Both the position numbers and the translations under genes were made by a program. From Geobacteraceae bacterium (GTDB lineage Bacteria; Desulfobacterota; Desulfuromonadia; Geobacterales; Pseudopelobacteraceae), in the NCBI GenBank assembly GCA_025355325.1, contig JANXZX010000232.1, positions 1 through 50,011 of the forward strand: 50,011 bases of DNA. The letters run 5' to 3'. Each line of letters starts with the position of its first letter. The stretch's first letter is position 1. The notes beneath the pieces are model-generated. The model did not search any database and had not been told where the DNA came from. It saw only the letters and a list, made by a program, of their open reading frames with translations. Shown here one piece after another: positions 8,903-15,485 of this stretch.

Positions 8903-9766
8903 CTATCTACATCCACCGCCATGCATAAGTTGATTCGTAGCAAAGAATATTGCTATCTGTAGAGCAAATTCTGCAAGTAGTGCCGTAGGATCAGGAGCAA
9001 TATATTGCACCGGTATTTGCTGATTATTCATAGCTCCTAAATCCTGATGAAGCAAAGCCGTAAACTCCAACTGATCCGCATACGTTAAAGTCGGCGTAGC
9101 CGTAGTAGTTGTTGTAGTCGCCCCATTGGGTATATTTGGACGAATAGTGAGAAAATTTGCCATTAAACTTGGATTGTCTGATAATTTGCTTATGCCAGAA
9201 GATCGCATCTCTTTAAGGTTGTTATTGACAATAATTTCACCATCAAGACGGTTAAACCCTTTTATTATACCATTTAAATCTGTCTCATGGTTAATCGGAA
9301 ATGGTATGTCTTCTTTAAATGCTGTAGCATATCTGCTAGTCATAGAACTACATGATTTATTTAGATATGTTAAAATTCTAACTATACGCACTGCATTCAA
9401 ATTCCAATAAAGATAATCAATATTTAATCCGGGAATATAACCATTTGTGAGCGCTTTTTCTAATTCACAATATGCCCTACATAAAGCTATGTCATACGGC
9501 CCATGCCCGCTCGGGTCCGTATACCTGAGCGGATTGTTGCCAACATAGCTGTAAGAGGCCAGAGCCTGCGGATTATACGCATCCGGAATGACGGAATCTG
9601 GCGATATGAAGCGACCCAGTGCCGGACCGTAATAGCGGGCCCAGGCGCTGGTCGTCACTGCCGAAAAGGCCAGGACAAGGGCAATGAACAGGAAACAGCA
9701 GCGTAGCTTTGGAAAGACATCTTCAGGACGGCGTTTGGGCGGGGGCAGGTTGTTCCGGGAGATCAT
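8903..9766 (-). CDS. Mini-RHS cassette 2: signal peptide, RHS tip motif, variable C-terminal domain
   Basis: 287 residues with AAGGAGAA before the ATG. The first 87 residues are nearly the same as in cassette 1: basic n-region, hydrophobic core, cleavage after SAWA, RYYGPALGRFISPD and NNPLRYTDPSGH. The remaining 200 residues share no obvious similarity with cassettes 1 or 3. They include a region with four Cys (about 95-140), a Thr run (TTTTTT) and a hydrophobic segment near the C-terminus (EFALQIAIFF) followed by a Gly/Cys/Arg end. The 5' third is moderately GC-rich and the 3' part is strongly AT-rich, which suggests different origins. A secreted protein of unknown function; no partner gene is seen. 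Confidence 0.75.
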   Translation of the reverse strand: MISRNNLPPPKRRPEDVFPKLRCCFLFIALVLAFSAVTTSAWARYYGPALGRFISPDSVIPDAYNPQALASYSYVGNNPLRYTDPSGHGPYDIALCRAYCELEKALTNGYIPGLNIDYLYWNLNAVRIVRILTYLNKSCSSMTSRYATAFKEDIPFPINHETDLNGIIKGFNRLDGEIIVNNNLKEMRSSGISKLSDNPSLMANFLTIRPNIPNGATTTTTTATPTLTYADQLEFTALLHQDLGAMNNQQIPVQYIAPDPTALLAEFALQIAIFFATNQLMHGGGCR

Positions 9767-9787
9767 GGGTGGTTCTCCTTTTGTAAA
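9504..9787 (-). repeat. Conserved cassette 5' block, copy 2
   Basis: Same block as 8451-8734 and of the same length, closest to copy 1. It runs from the ribosome-binding site to the DPSGH codons of cassette 2. Confidence 0.85.
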
Positions 9788-9821
9788 TTGTGGTAGACGG
9801 TGTTTTTGTTATTACGGAGGC

Positions 9822-9912
9822 AATTAAACATGTCAATCGTAGGGGCGCACTGCTGTGCGCCCGATCCTGGCGTATGCAATACGCCCCTACAGTTTGGTTG
9901 TTGTGTTTAATT
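9822..9912. repeat. Nested palindromic repeat element
   Basis: The outer arms AATTAAACA (9822-9830) and TGTTTAATT (9904-9912) enclose a core bounded by GTAGGGGCG (9839-9847) and CGCCCCTAC (9882-9890). Inside are two hairpins: GCGCAC/GTGCGC (9845-9860) and GGCGTAT/ATACGCC (9869-9885). The structure resembles dispersed non-coding palindromes or miniature elements. Only this copy is in the window. Confidence 0.55.
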
Positions 9913-10021
9913 ACTGTCCAATTAACCAGGGGCAGGCAGACTTTTTAATTTTCAAAGCTGCCTGCCCCGTTATCTGCTTCAGATGATTCTGTTATGGACG
10001 AAGAGCTGACACTTCATATCT

Positions 10022-10108
10022 TCACTCTCTACGTCCACACAACAAGGTGAATGCACCACTTGGATCCCTACGTGGGATTCTCAAATGCATAAAGCTCATG
10101 GTTTTCAT
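10022..10108 (-). CDS. Possible 28-residue small ORF with strong ribosome-binding site
   Basis: The ATG is preceded at 7 bp by GGAGG, the best ribosome-binding site in this spacer. The peptide has a basic middle (HLRIPRRDPSG) and one Cys. It lies 77 bp downstream of the 43-bp GTATAC block and upstream of cassette 2 in the same direction. It could be a leader peptide, a small protein or the start of a lost cassette. No family was recognised. Confidence 0.3.
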   Translation of the reverse strand: MKTMSFMHLRIPRRDPSGAFTLLCGRRE

Positions 10109-10184
10109 TTTCTCTCCTCCGCTGTTATTTGGCTGGTGGCAGGTTGTACCGGTTGATCAAGCCTGAATCGACACATGAAACAGA

Positions 10185-10227
10185 GTATACAAGCTATTGT
10201 TAATTGTAAAGTACATATTATATACAA
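10185..10227 (-). promoter_or_regulatory. 43-bp GTATAC block, copy A
   Basis: Shares 33 of 43 positions, without gaps, with 11568-11610. Both have GTATACA at one end, TATACAA at the other and TAATTGTAAAG in the middle. Read on the minus strand it gives TTTACA, 15 bp, then TATACT, a plausible though tightly spaced promoter aimed at the small ORF and cassettes 2 and 1. It could also be an operator for a shared regulator. Confidence 0.45.
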
Positions 10228-10410
10228 CCTATATTGCAAGGTCTCTGTTTTGTTTAAAAAATATATATACATATTATATTATGTATATCAGTATTTTACT
10301 GCAACAGTAACGCCATATTTAAATCTATATCAAACCGGGCCTGCCTTTGATTAATTAGTATTTTATTATTATAGCAATATATTGTATCTATAGAACTACA
10401 TACACTAATA

Positions 10411-10500
10411 TCTACACGGATCAAAGACAATATCAAGGTGGCGAGGATCGAGGCGGGGGTAAAGAGACTGAAGGAGATGGCTGGGGTGAGTCGTTGGTGA
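10411..10500 (+). pseudogene. Possible 3' gene remnant
   Basis: An open, GC-rich end of a reading frame (RIKDNIKVARIEAGVKRLKE..., stop TGA at 10498-10500) directly after AT-rich DNA and without a start codon. The amphipathic Lys/Arg/Glu pattern reads as a real C-terminal helix. It is immediately followed by the arm of an inverted repeat (10500-10510 with 10541-10551). Family not identified. Confidence 0.25.
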
Positions 10501-10551
10501 CGTTGTTGATTAGTTGATTAACTCGGCACTTAGTTGACAAATCAACAACGT
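10500..10551. repeat. Inverted repeat ACGTTGTTGAT / ATCAACAACGT
   Basis: Perfect 11-bp arms at 10500-10510 and 10541-10551 with a 30-nt loop. It sits between a gene remnant and the end of cassette 3, with no T-tract, so it is unlikely to be a terminator. It may mark the end of a mobile element. Confidence 0.45.
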
Positions 10552-10603
10552 TACCTCAGAGACCCACTCTAAAATTCAATTCCAAAGAAATACTTTAAAG
10601 CGA

Positions 10604-11428
10604 TCACCTACGCTGGTGGTGACAATTCGGAACTTGGCGCACTGCCCAGTGAATCAAGATTGGGGTAAATGTATTGATACCAAAATTTGTAACTCTATTT
10701 CTTAAGCCATCAGCCTGTGTAGTAGTAGCCGCTGTGGTTGTAGCAGTTGGAAGAGGCGGAAAAACCGTAGGAGCCGCAATAGTTGCAGCTGGTGCTGCCG
10801 TTGTTGTTGCAGTTGGAAGAGGCGGAAAAACTGTAGGAGCCGCAATAGTTACTGCCGGTGCTGCCGTTGTTGTTGCAGCCATTAATTGTCCATTACCAGG
10901 AATATGCTCTTCGTCATGCACGTAATAGAAATGCGCCAAATCCTGCTCGTTAATATTATTTTGTCCATTTTCCAAGAGACGATTTGCGTCGATGAAATAT
11001 TGCAAATTATTATGTGCATTATACATATTTCTTTCAGCCACAAATAATGCATTTTCACTTATAATATCACAAAATCTAATATCTATTTTTGCACTTACTC
11101 TACAATAAGCTCTTTCAGCCATATTATATTTTTTTCTCCACATTTCAATTTCTTTCTCAAACATATGCCCACTCGGATCAGAATAATTAAGGGGGCTGTT
11201 CACGACATAGCTGTAAGATGCCATCGCCTGCGGATTATATACATCCGGAATGACGGAATCGGGTGAAATGAAGCGTCCCAACGCCGGATCGTAATAGCGG
11301 GCCCAGGCATGGGTCGTCATACCCGAAAAGGCCAGGATAAGGACAATGAGCAGAAAACAGTATTTTGTTTTTAACGAGATAAATAAAATACTTTTTTTGG
11401 TGGGAGGCTGGTTGTTGTTGGAGATCAT
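10604..11428 (-). CDS. Mini-RHS cassette 3: signal peptide, RHS tip motif, repeat-bearing C-terminal domain
   Basis: 274 residues with AAGGAG before the ATG. The same layout as cassettes 1 and 2: hydrophobic core (CCFLLI-like), THAWA cleavage site, RYYDPALGRFISPD and YSDPSGH at residue 87. Residues 10-25 differ from the other two. The region after DPSGH begins MFEKEIEMWRKKY, which matches VFEDELKKWSDKY of cassette 1, so these two tips are related. A Thr/Ala/Pro-rich linker follows with two tandem 22-residue repeats (APTVFPPLPTATTTAAP core). The end (LRNRVTNFGIN...WAVRQ) again resembles the end of cassette 1. Function unknown. Confidence 0.75.
   Translation of the reverse strand: MISNNNQPPTKKSILFISLKTKYCFLLIVLILAFSGMTTHAWARYYDPALGRFISPDSVIPDVYNPQAMASYSYVVNSPLNYSDPSGHMFEKEIEMWRKKYNMAERAYCRVSAKIDIRFCDIISENALFVAERNMYNAHNNLQYFIDANRLLENGQNNINEQDLAHFYYVHDEEHIPGNGQLMAATTTAAPAVTIAAPTVFPPLPTATTTAAPAATIAAPTVFPPLPTATTTAATTTQADGLRNRVTNFGINTFTPILIHWAVRQVPNCHHQRR
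10743..10874 (-). repeat. Two tandem 66-bp repeats in cassette 3
   Basis: Units 10743-10808 and 10809-10874 differ at only a few positions and encode two 22-residue Thr/Ala/Pro-rich units; a partial third begins at 10875. The length is a multiple of three, so copy number can change without breaking the frame. Confidence 0.9.
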
Positions 11429-11449
11429 GGTGGGTTCTCCTTCTGCAAG
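11166..11449 (-). repeat. Conserved cassette 5' block, copy 3
   Basis: Same boundaries and length as copies 1 and 2 but more diverged, mainly in codons 10-25. The upstream part including the ribosome-binding site is still conserved. Confidence 0.75.
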
Positions 11450-11794
11450 TGGGATGGGTGGTTCTTCTTAGTTATCAGGCTATCATTCCGAACATAAAGA
11501 CTTTTTTTAAGAAGCTGATCTTCTTTAAAAACGGTGATATTATAATGTAATAATTTTAAAGCATATCGTATACATGTGTATATTAATTGTAAAGAACAAA
11601 TCGTATACAATATATTCTGTAAAGTATTATTAAACTAAACTTTATTATCTTGCACAACATTCTTCCGTCATGTTCAAAATGCACCGCTTATTAAACATGT
11701 CGTTTCATAGGATTACCTACAGATTTAAATTGCCCATTCCGGGCATTATCTGTATCTTTGGCAACTGAATTAATGATCATATCCAGAGGGTGCC
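11429..11794. other. Divergent intergenic region, cassette 3 / OMP gene
   Basis: 366 bp between the divergent starts of cassette 3 (-) and the beta-barrel gene (+). It is AT-rich and holds copy B of the 43-bp GTATAC block (11568-11610). No gene is seen. Confidence 0.7.
11568..11610 (-). promoter_or_regulatory. 43-bp GTATAC block, copy B
   Basis: 33 of 43 positions match 10185-10227. It lies 140-182 bp upstream of the cassette 3 start. Minus-strand TTTACA, 15 bp, then TATACG could serve as a promoter. The conserved ends suggest protein binding. Confidence 0.45.
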
Positions 11795-12457
11795 ATGTAC
11801 AAAACAGTTGTGCTTTGTTCGATGCTGACCATGCTTGTTTTCACGTCCTCATCAGCTATTGCTGAAGGAATATTTCCATACGTCGGTATTTACGGCGGTG
11901 TCCCCCTCACGTCGATCAACAAAATATCCGACTCAAGTGGCACGATAAAAACGGAATTTGATCCGGGGTATATGGGTGGACTGGCTGCCGGCGCCATTTT
12001 TGAAACAAACGGTGGCTGGAATATTGAACGAATCCGGGCAGAAGCTGAAGTCGGCTATAGAACAAATAATGTAGTGCGTGGAAAAAACCTGCAGGGTAAA
12101 AACGTAGACTTGAACGGTAAGGTTTCGCTGAAAAATTACATGGTAAATGGCTATCTGGATAATACCAGCATATTATCAACCGGCCACCCGGTGCTTTTGT
12201 TTTTAACCGCCGGCGCCGGTATCGCCACGGCGACCATTGATTCTATCTCGTATAATAATAAAAATATCATATCGTCATCTTATGCCACCCAATTTGCCTA
12301 CCAGGGCGGGATTGGTATCGGATACGAACTCACCAGGAACATTACTGTGGACGCTGCCTATAAATATATGGCCACCACCGCATTTGAATTTGGGAATATA
12401 AAAGCGGAGTATGGCTGTCACAGTATTCAATTTGGAGCTCAATATATATTCAGGTAA
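11795..12457 (+). CDS. Outer-membrane beta-barrel protein
   Basis: 220 residues starting at the ATG after AGAGGG. Signal peptide about 1-23 (cleavage after SSAIA). The mature part has alternating hydrophobic strands typical of an 8-stranded OmpW/OmpA/porin-like barrel: YVGIYGGVPL, GYMGGLAAGAIF, AEAEVGYRTN, LLFLTAGAGIAT, FAYQGGIGIGYEL, NITVDAAYKYM and a last strand IQFGAQYIF. The final strand ends in F followed by R instead of a terminal aromatic. The ligand is unknown. It is divergent from mini-RHS cassette 3 and followed by a terminator, so it forms a single-gene unit. Confidence 0.8.
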   Translation: MYKTVVLCSMLTMLVFTSSSAIAEGIFPYVGIYGGVPLTSINKISDSSGTIKTEFDPGYMGGLAAGAIFETNGGWNIERIRAEAEVGYRTNNVVRGKNLQGKNVDLNGKVSLKNYMVNGYLDNTSILSTGHPVLLFLTAGAGIATATIDSISYNNKNIISSSYATQFAYQGGIGIGYELTRNITVDAAYKYMATTAFEFGNIKAEYGCHSIQFGAQYIFR

Positions 12458-12487
12458 AGCCGGGATGACTATCAGGTGAAACTTCAT

Positions 12488-12524
12488 AAAACAGGGACCG
12501 GCGTTACGTTGGCCCCTGTTTTTA
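12488..12524 (+). terminator. Rho-independent terminator after the OMP gene
   Basis: Stem ACAGGG...CCCTGT extended by partly wobble-paired CCGGCG/CGTTGG, with an A-rich left flank and TTTTTAT on the right. Confidence 0.75.
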
Positions 12525-12641
12525 TGTAAATTAATACATTTGCTTGATACAAGTAGACGCACGCTCTGCTATGATATATTAAAGACATGGTTGCGGTAGC
12601 CGTATTTGCGGGTAAGTACTCCACACTCACAAGGAGTTGAA

Positions 12642-13655
12642 ATGGAATCTCTCACTCAGTTCAAGGCACTGGTAGTAGATAAGACCACTGACAAGCAGCT
12701 TTTGCGTAGTATCCGGGAGCGAAGTGTTGACGATCTGCCACCAGGGGATCTGCTGGTGAGGGTGCACTACTCATCTCTCAATTTCAAGGATGCCCTGTCG
12801 GCGACCGGGCACCCCGGCGTGACACGTCAATTCCCGCACACTCCCGGCATCGATGCCGCCGGCGAGGTGGTCACTTGCGAGAACGGCAGCTTTGTCCAAG
12901 GAGAAAAAGTCATCGTTACCGGATACGATTTAGGCATGGAGACCGACGGCGGCTGGGGAGAATATATCCGCATCTCTTCTGACTGGGCAGTAAGGCTTCC
13001 GGAGGGTCTCACCTTGCAGGAAAGTATGACCATCGGAACCGCCGGTTTTACAGCGGCTTTGTCAGTGCTGAAGCTGGAACAGGCCGGGGTTAAACCGTCA
13101 GACGGCGATATTCTGGTGACCGGGGCCACCGGTGGAGTCGGCAGCATCGCCGTATCCATCCTGAGCCAGGCCGGATACCGGGTTGTTGCCGCCACCGGCA
13201 AGAGCTGCGACGAGACTTTCCTGCAAAACCTCGGAGCAACGGAGGTTATCACACGCGAAGATGTTACTGCGGGATCTGATCGCCCAATGATGAAAGAGCG
13301 CTGGGCCGGTGTTGTGGATGTAGTCGGGGGCGAAACCCTGGCCGCAGCGATCAAGTCAACCCGCTATGGGGGCGCAGTTACCTGCTGCGGTCTGGTCGGA
13401 TCAACCGACCTTGTCATGAATGTCTTTCCCTTCATTCTGCGCGGAGTAAGCCTGATCGGTATTGATTCGGTCAACTGTCCGACAGACACCCGCCGGAACG
13501 TCTGGAAAAGGCTTGCCGGTGAGTGGCGACCGAAGCATTTGTCAGAGCTGGTTACCGAAGTCCCCCTGGAAGGACTGGAAGAGAAGATTCAGTCTATCCT
13601 GCACGGTGAAATCCGGGGCCGAGTCATCGTGAAACTACCTGCTGCATTTTTATAG
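12642..13655 (+). CDS. acuI: YhdH/AcuI-family NADPH-dependent acrylyl-CoA reductase / quinone oxidoreductase
   Basis: 337 residues from the ATG after AAGGAG (12631-12636). It belongs to the medium-chain dehydrogenase/reductase superfamily without zinc ligands. The N-terminal GroES-like domain has YSSLNFKDALSATGHPG, and the cofactor domain has TGATGGVGSIAVSILSQAGY. The FKDAL and PGIDAAGEV segments are typical of the YhdH/AcuI family, which reduces acrylyl-CoA to propionyl-CoA with NADPH. The substrate here is inferred from the family. It begins a same-strand run with an AEC transporter, a QueG-like protein and an Old Yellow Enzyme, which hints at metabolism of unsaturated or electrophilic carbonyls. 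Confidence 0.85.
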   Translation: MESLTQFKALVVDKTTDKQLLRSIRERSVDDLPPGDLLVRVHYSSLNFKDALSATGHPGVTRQFPHTPGIDAAGEVVTCENGSFVQGEKVIVTGYDLGMETDGGWGEYIRISSDWAVRLPEGLTLQESMTIGTAGFTAALSVLKLEQAGVKPSDGDILVTGATGGVGSIAVSILSQAGYRVVAATGKSCDETFLQNLGATEVITREDVTAGSDRPMMKERWAGVVDVVGGETLAAAIKSTRYGGAVTCCGLVGSTDLVMNVFPFILRGVSLIGIDSVNCPTDTRRNVWKRLAGEWRPKHLSELVTEVPLEGLEEKIQSILHGEIRGRVIVKLPAAFL

Positions 13656-13688
13656 CGGTATCCGTCATTATCACGGGAATCAAAACGC

Positions 13689-14594
13689 ATGGCTAACATA
13701 ATACTTTTGGCTGTTTGCCTCCTGGCAGGCTTCGGCCTCAAAAGGACCGGGCGATTCCCCGTGGCAACCCCACCGGTTCTAAACAGTTTTATTATCCACG
13801 TTTCACTGCCGGCTCTGGCGATTCTGCATATCCACAACTTGAAACTGGATACGTCTCTAGTACTGACAGCATCCATGGCCTGGCTGTTGTTCGGTTGCTC
13901 CTGGGTACTTTTCGGCTTTGCCGGCAAACTGTTCAAACTTGACAGAAAGACCACCGGAGCCCTGATCGTGGTGGCAGGACTCGGCAATACATCCTTTGTC
14001 GGTTTACCGATGATAGAGGCTTATTTCGGCAAGGAGTACCTGGGCATCGGTATCATAGCCGACCAGCTTGGTTCTTTCATGGTACTCTCAACCCTGGGTA
14101 TTTTCGTCGCGACCTACTATTCTTCCGGCACATCATCTCCCCGACAGATGGCTCGAAAAGTACTGATGTTTCCGCCATTTCAGGCGCTGATGCTCGCCCT
14201 TGCCCTCAGAGCGATTCCATTTCCGAACTGGACAACTACCATACTGGAAAAACTTGGCAGCACTCTCACCCCTCTTGCCCTTTTTTCGGTCGGTTTCCAA
14301 CTGCAGATAGGTGGCATGAAAGCGATTGCCAAGCCGTTACTGGCGGGCCTGTCCTACAAACTTCTGCTGGGACCGGCACTTATCTATCTGCTGTATTGTG
14401 TTCTGCTGGGTGCCAACGGTACGGTCATACAGGTCACCATCTTCGAAGCAGCCATGGCCCCAATGATAACTGCGGGCATCATCGCCATCGATCACGATTT
14501 GAGGCCGCAACTGGTCGGAATGCTGGTTGGAATTGGTATTCCGTTTTCTTTTGCAACGCTCCACATATGGCATATGTTTTTGACAGGTATGTAA
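13689..14594 (+). CDS. AEC (auxin efflux carrier) family permease
   Basis: 301 residues with about ten hydrophobic segments in two halves, the length and pattern of bacterial AEC transporters. Recognisable parts are NSFIIHVSLPALAILHI in the first half, the GLGNTSFVGLPMIEAYFG segment in the middle and EAAMAPMITAGIIA in the second half. The family exports or exchanges organic anions such as malate or malonate; the substrate here is unknown. It lies 33 bp after the reductase gene and 46 bp before the next, so the genes are probably co-transcribed. Confidence 0.88.
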   Translation: MANIILLAVCLLAGFGLKRTGRFPVATPPVLNSFIIHVSLPALAILHIHNLKLDTSLVLTASMAWLLFGCSWVLFGFAGKLFKLDRKTTGALIVVAGLGNTSFVGLPMIEAYFGKEYLGIGIIADQLGSFMVLSTLGIFVATYYSSGTSSPRQMARKVLMFPPFQALMLALALRAIPFPNWTTTILEKLGSTLTPLALFSVGFQLQIGGMKAIAKPLLAGLSYKLLLGPALIYLLYCVLLGANGTVIQVTIFEAAMAPMITAGIIAIDHDLRPQLVGMLVGIGIPFSFATLHIWHMFLTGM

Positions 14595-14640
14595 TCCGCA
14601 TGATTTCACATGTGCGATAAACATCGGGCAGGAGTTTATT

Positions 14641-15462
14641 ATGACTGATTCGATCCATGACATGATCCGGGAATTTATCCTCGAATCCCCCGACAACCGA
14701 TTCCCCGACAGCTCTGAACCGTACTTCGACGCCCCGCTGATTGGAGTCGCTGCTGCTGACGACCCGCTCTTCACAGAATGCAAAATTATCATCGGCGATT
14801 TCCACCAGACGCCGACTGAGATTCTTGCCGGTGCAACATCGGTCATTTCCTGGGTTCTCCCCGTCACTTCCCCTACCCGCATCAGCAACCGGCAGGAGAA
14901 CAAGTGGCCTTCCCGGAAATGGTCGCTGACCCGCAATAATGGCGAGAACTTCAACTCAATACTTCGTCGTCACGTGGTCACCTGGGTAGAGGAACGCGGC
15001 TTCAGGGCCGTAGCTCCGCAATTGTCATCAAAATGGCGCCAACTTGACGATCCGCTTGTCGGGGTCGCTTCCACCTGGTCGGAACGCCATGCAGCCTATG
15101 CCGCCGGACTCGGCACCTTCAGCCTGAATGACGCACTCATTACCGAACGAGGGATTGCTCACCGACTGGGAAGCGTCATCACCGACATGATCCTTCAGAC
15201 GACTCCGCGAACCGCGCCTGACTACAGGCATAACTGTCTGTACTACCGAGAAGGAAGCTGTGGCGCCTGCATCGGTCGCTGTCCCGTCGAAGCGCTGTCC
15301 TGGTCGGGGCATGACAAGACAAAGTGCCGCGCCTACGTTTATGATGCCGTACCTGAAGCGGTAGGTAAAATCTACGGAGTTTCCCAGACCGGCTGCGGTC
15401 TCTGCCAGACGCGGGTACCTTGCGAGGCGATGGTACCACCGGGAAAAAACAGGAACCTGTAA
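14641..15462 (+). CDS. Epoxyqueuosine reductase-like 4Fe-4S double-cluster protein
   Basis: 273 residues with AGGAG before the ATG. The C-terminal third holds two cluster-binding motifs: CGACIGRCP followed by a later single Cys (KCRAY), and CGLCQTRVPC. This matches the 4Fe-4S double-cluster binding domain of QueG. The N-terminal part (about 20-190) resembles the cobalamin-binding/catalytic region (GVASTWSERHAAYAAGLGTFSLNDALITERG). It is shorter than full QueG (about 350-380) and lacks the C-terminal HEAT-like part, so it is more likely one of the short anaerobe homologues than the queuosine enzyme itself. It lies 23 bp before the Old Yellow Enzyme gene. Confidence 0.8.
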   Translation: MTDSIHDMIREFILESPDNRFPDSSEPYFDAPLIGVAAADDPLFTECKIIIGDFHQTPTEILAGATSVISWVLPVTSPTRISNRQENKWPSRKWSLTRNNGENFNSILRRHVVTWVEERGFRAVAPQLSSKWRQLDDPLVGVASTWSERHAAYAAGLGTFSLNDALITERGIAHRLGSVITDMILQTTPRTAPDYRHNCLYYREGSCGACIGRCPVEALSWSGHDKTKCRAYVYDAVPEAVGKIYGVSQTGCGLCQTRVPCEAMVPPGKNRNL

Positions 15463-15485
15463 TCTATGGATAAGGAGAAAACAGC

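Larger units (their letters stand above)
9767..10603. other. Gene-poor spacer between cassettes 2 and 3
   Basis: 837 bp with no long gene. It holds a palindromic element inside an AATTAAACA inverted repeat (9822-9912), a hairpin with 11-bp arms (9929-9939 and 9958-9968, no T-run), a 28-codon minus-strand ORF with a strong ribosome-binding site (10022-10108), one copy of the 43-bp GTATAC block (10185-10227), an AT-rich stretch (about 10230-10410), a plus-strand gene remnant (10411-10500) and a short inverted repeat (10500-10551). The mixture fits an insertion hot spot. Confidence 0.7.

Noticed and set aside
9929-9968. GGGGCAGGCAG/CTGCCTGCCCC hairpin as a terminator
   Set aside because: The loop is 18 nt and no T-run follows on either strand.
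10674-10925. Plus-strand ORF opposite cassette 3 with Val/Gly/Ala repeats
   Set aside because: It is the antisense reading of the tandem repeat coding the Thr/Ala/Pro linker; no ribosome-binding site.
7943-11428. Classic polymorphic toxin with immunity genes
   Set aside because: No open reading frame of immunity-gene size lies after any of the three cassettes, the tips show no recognisable nuclease or toxin motif, and there is no RHS cage. A toxin role remains possible but is not supported.
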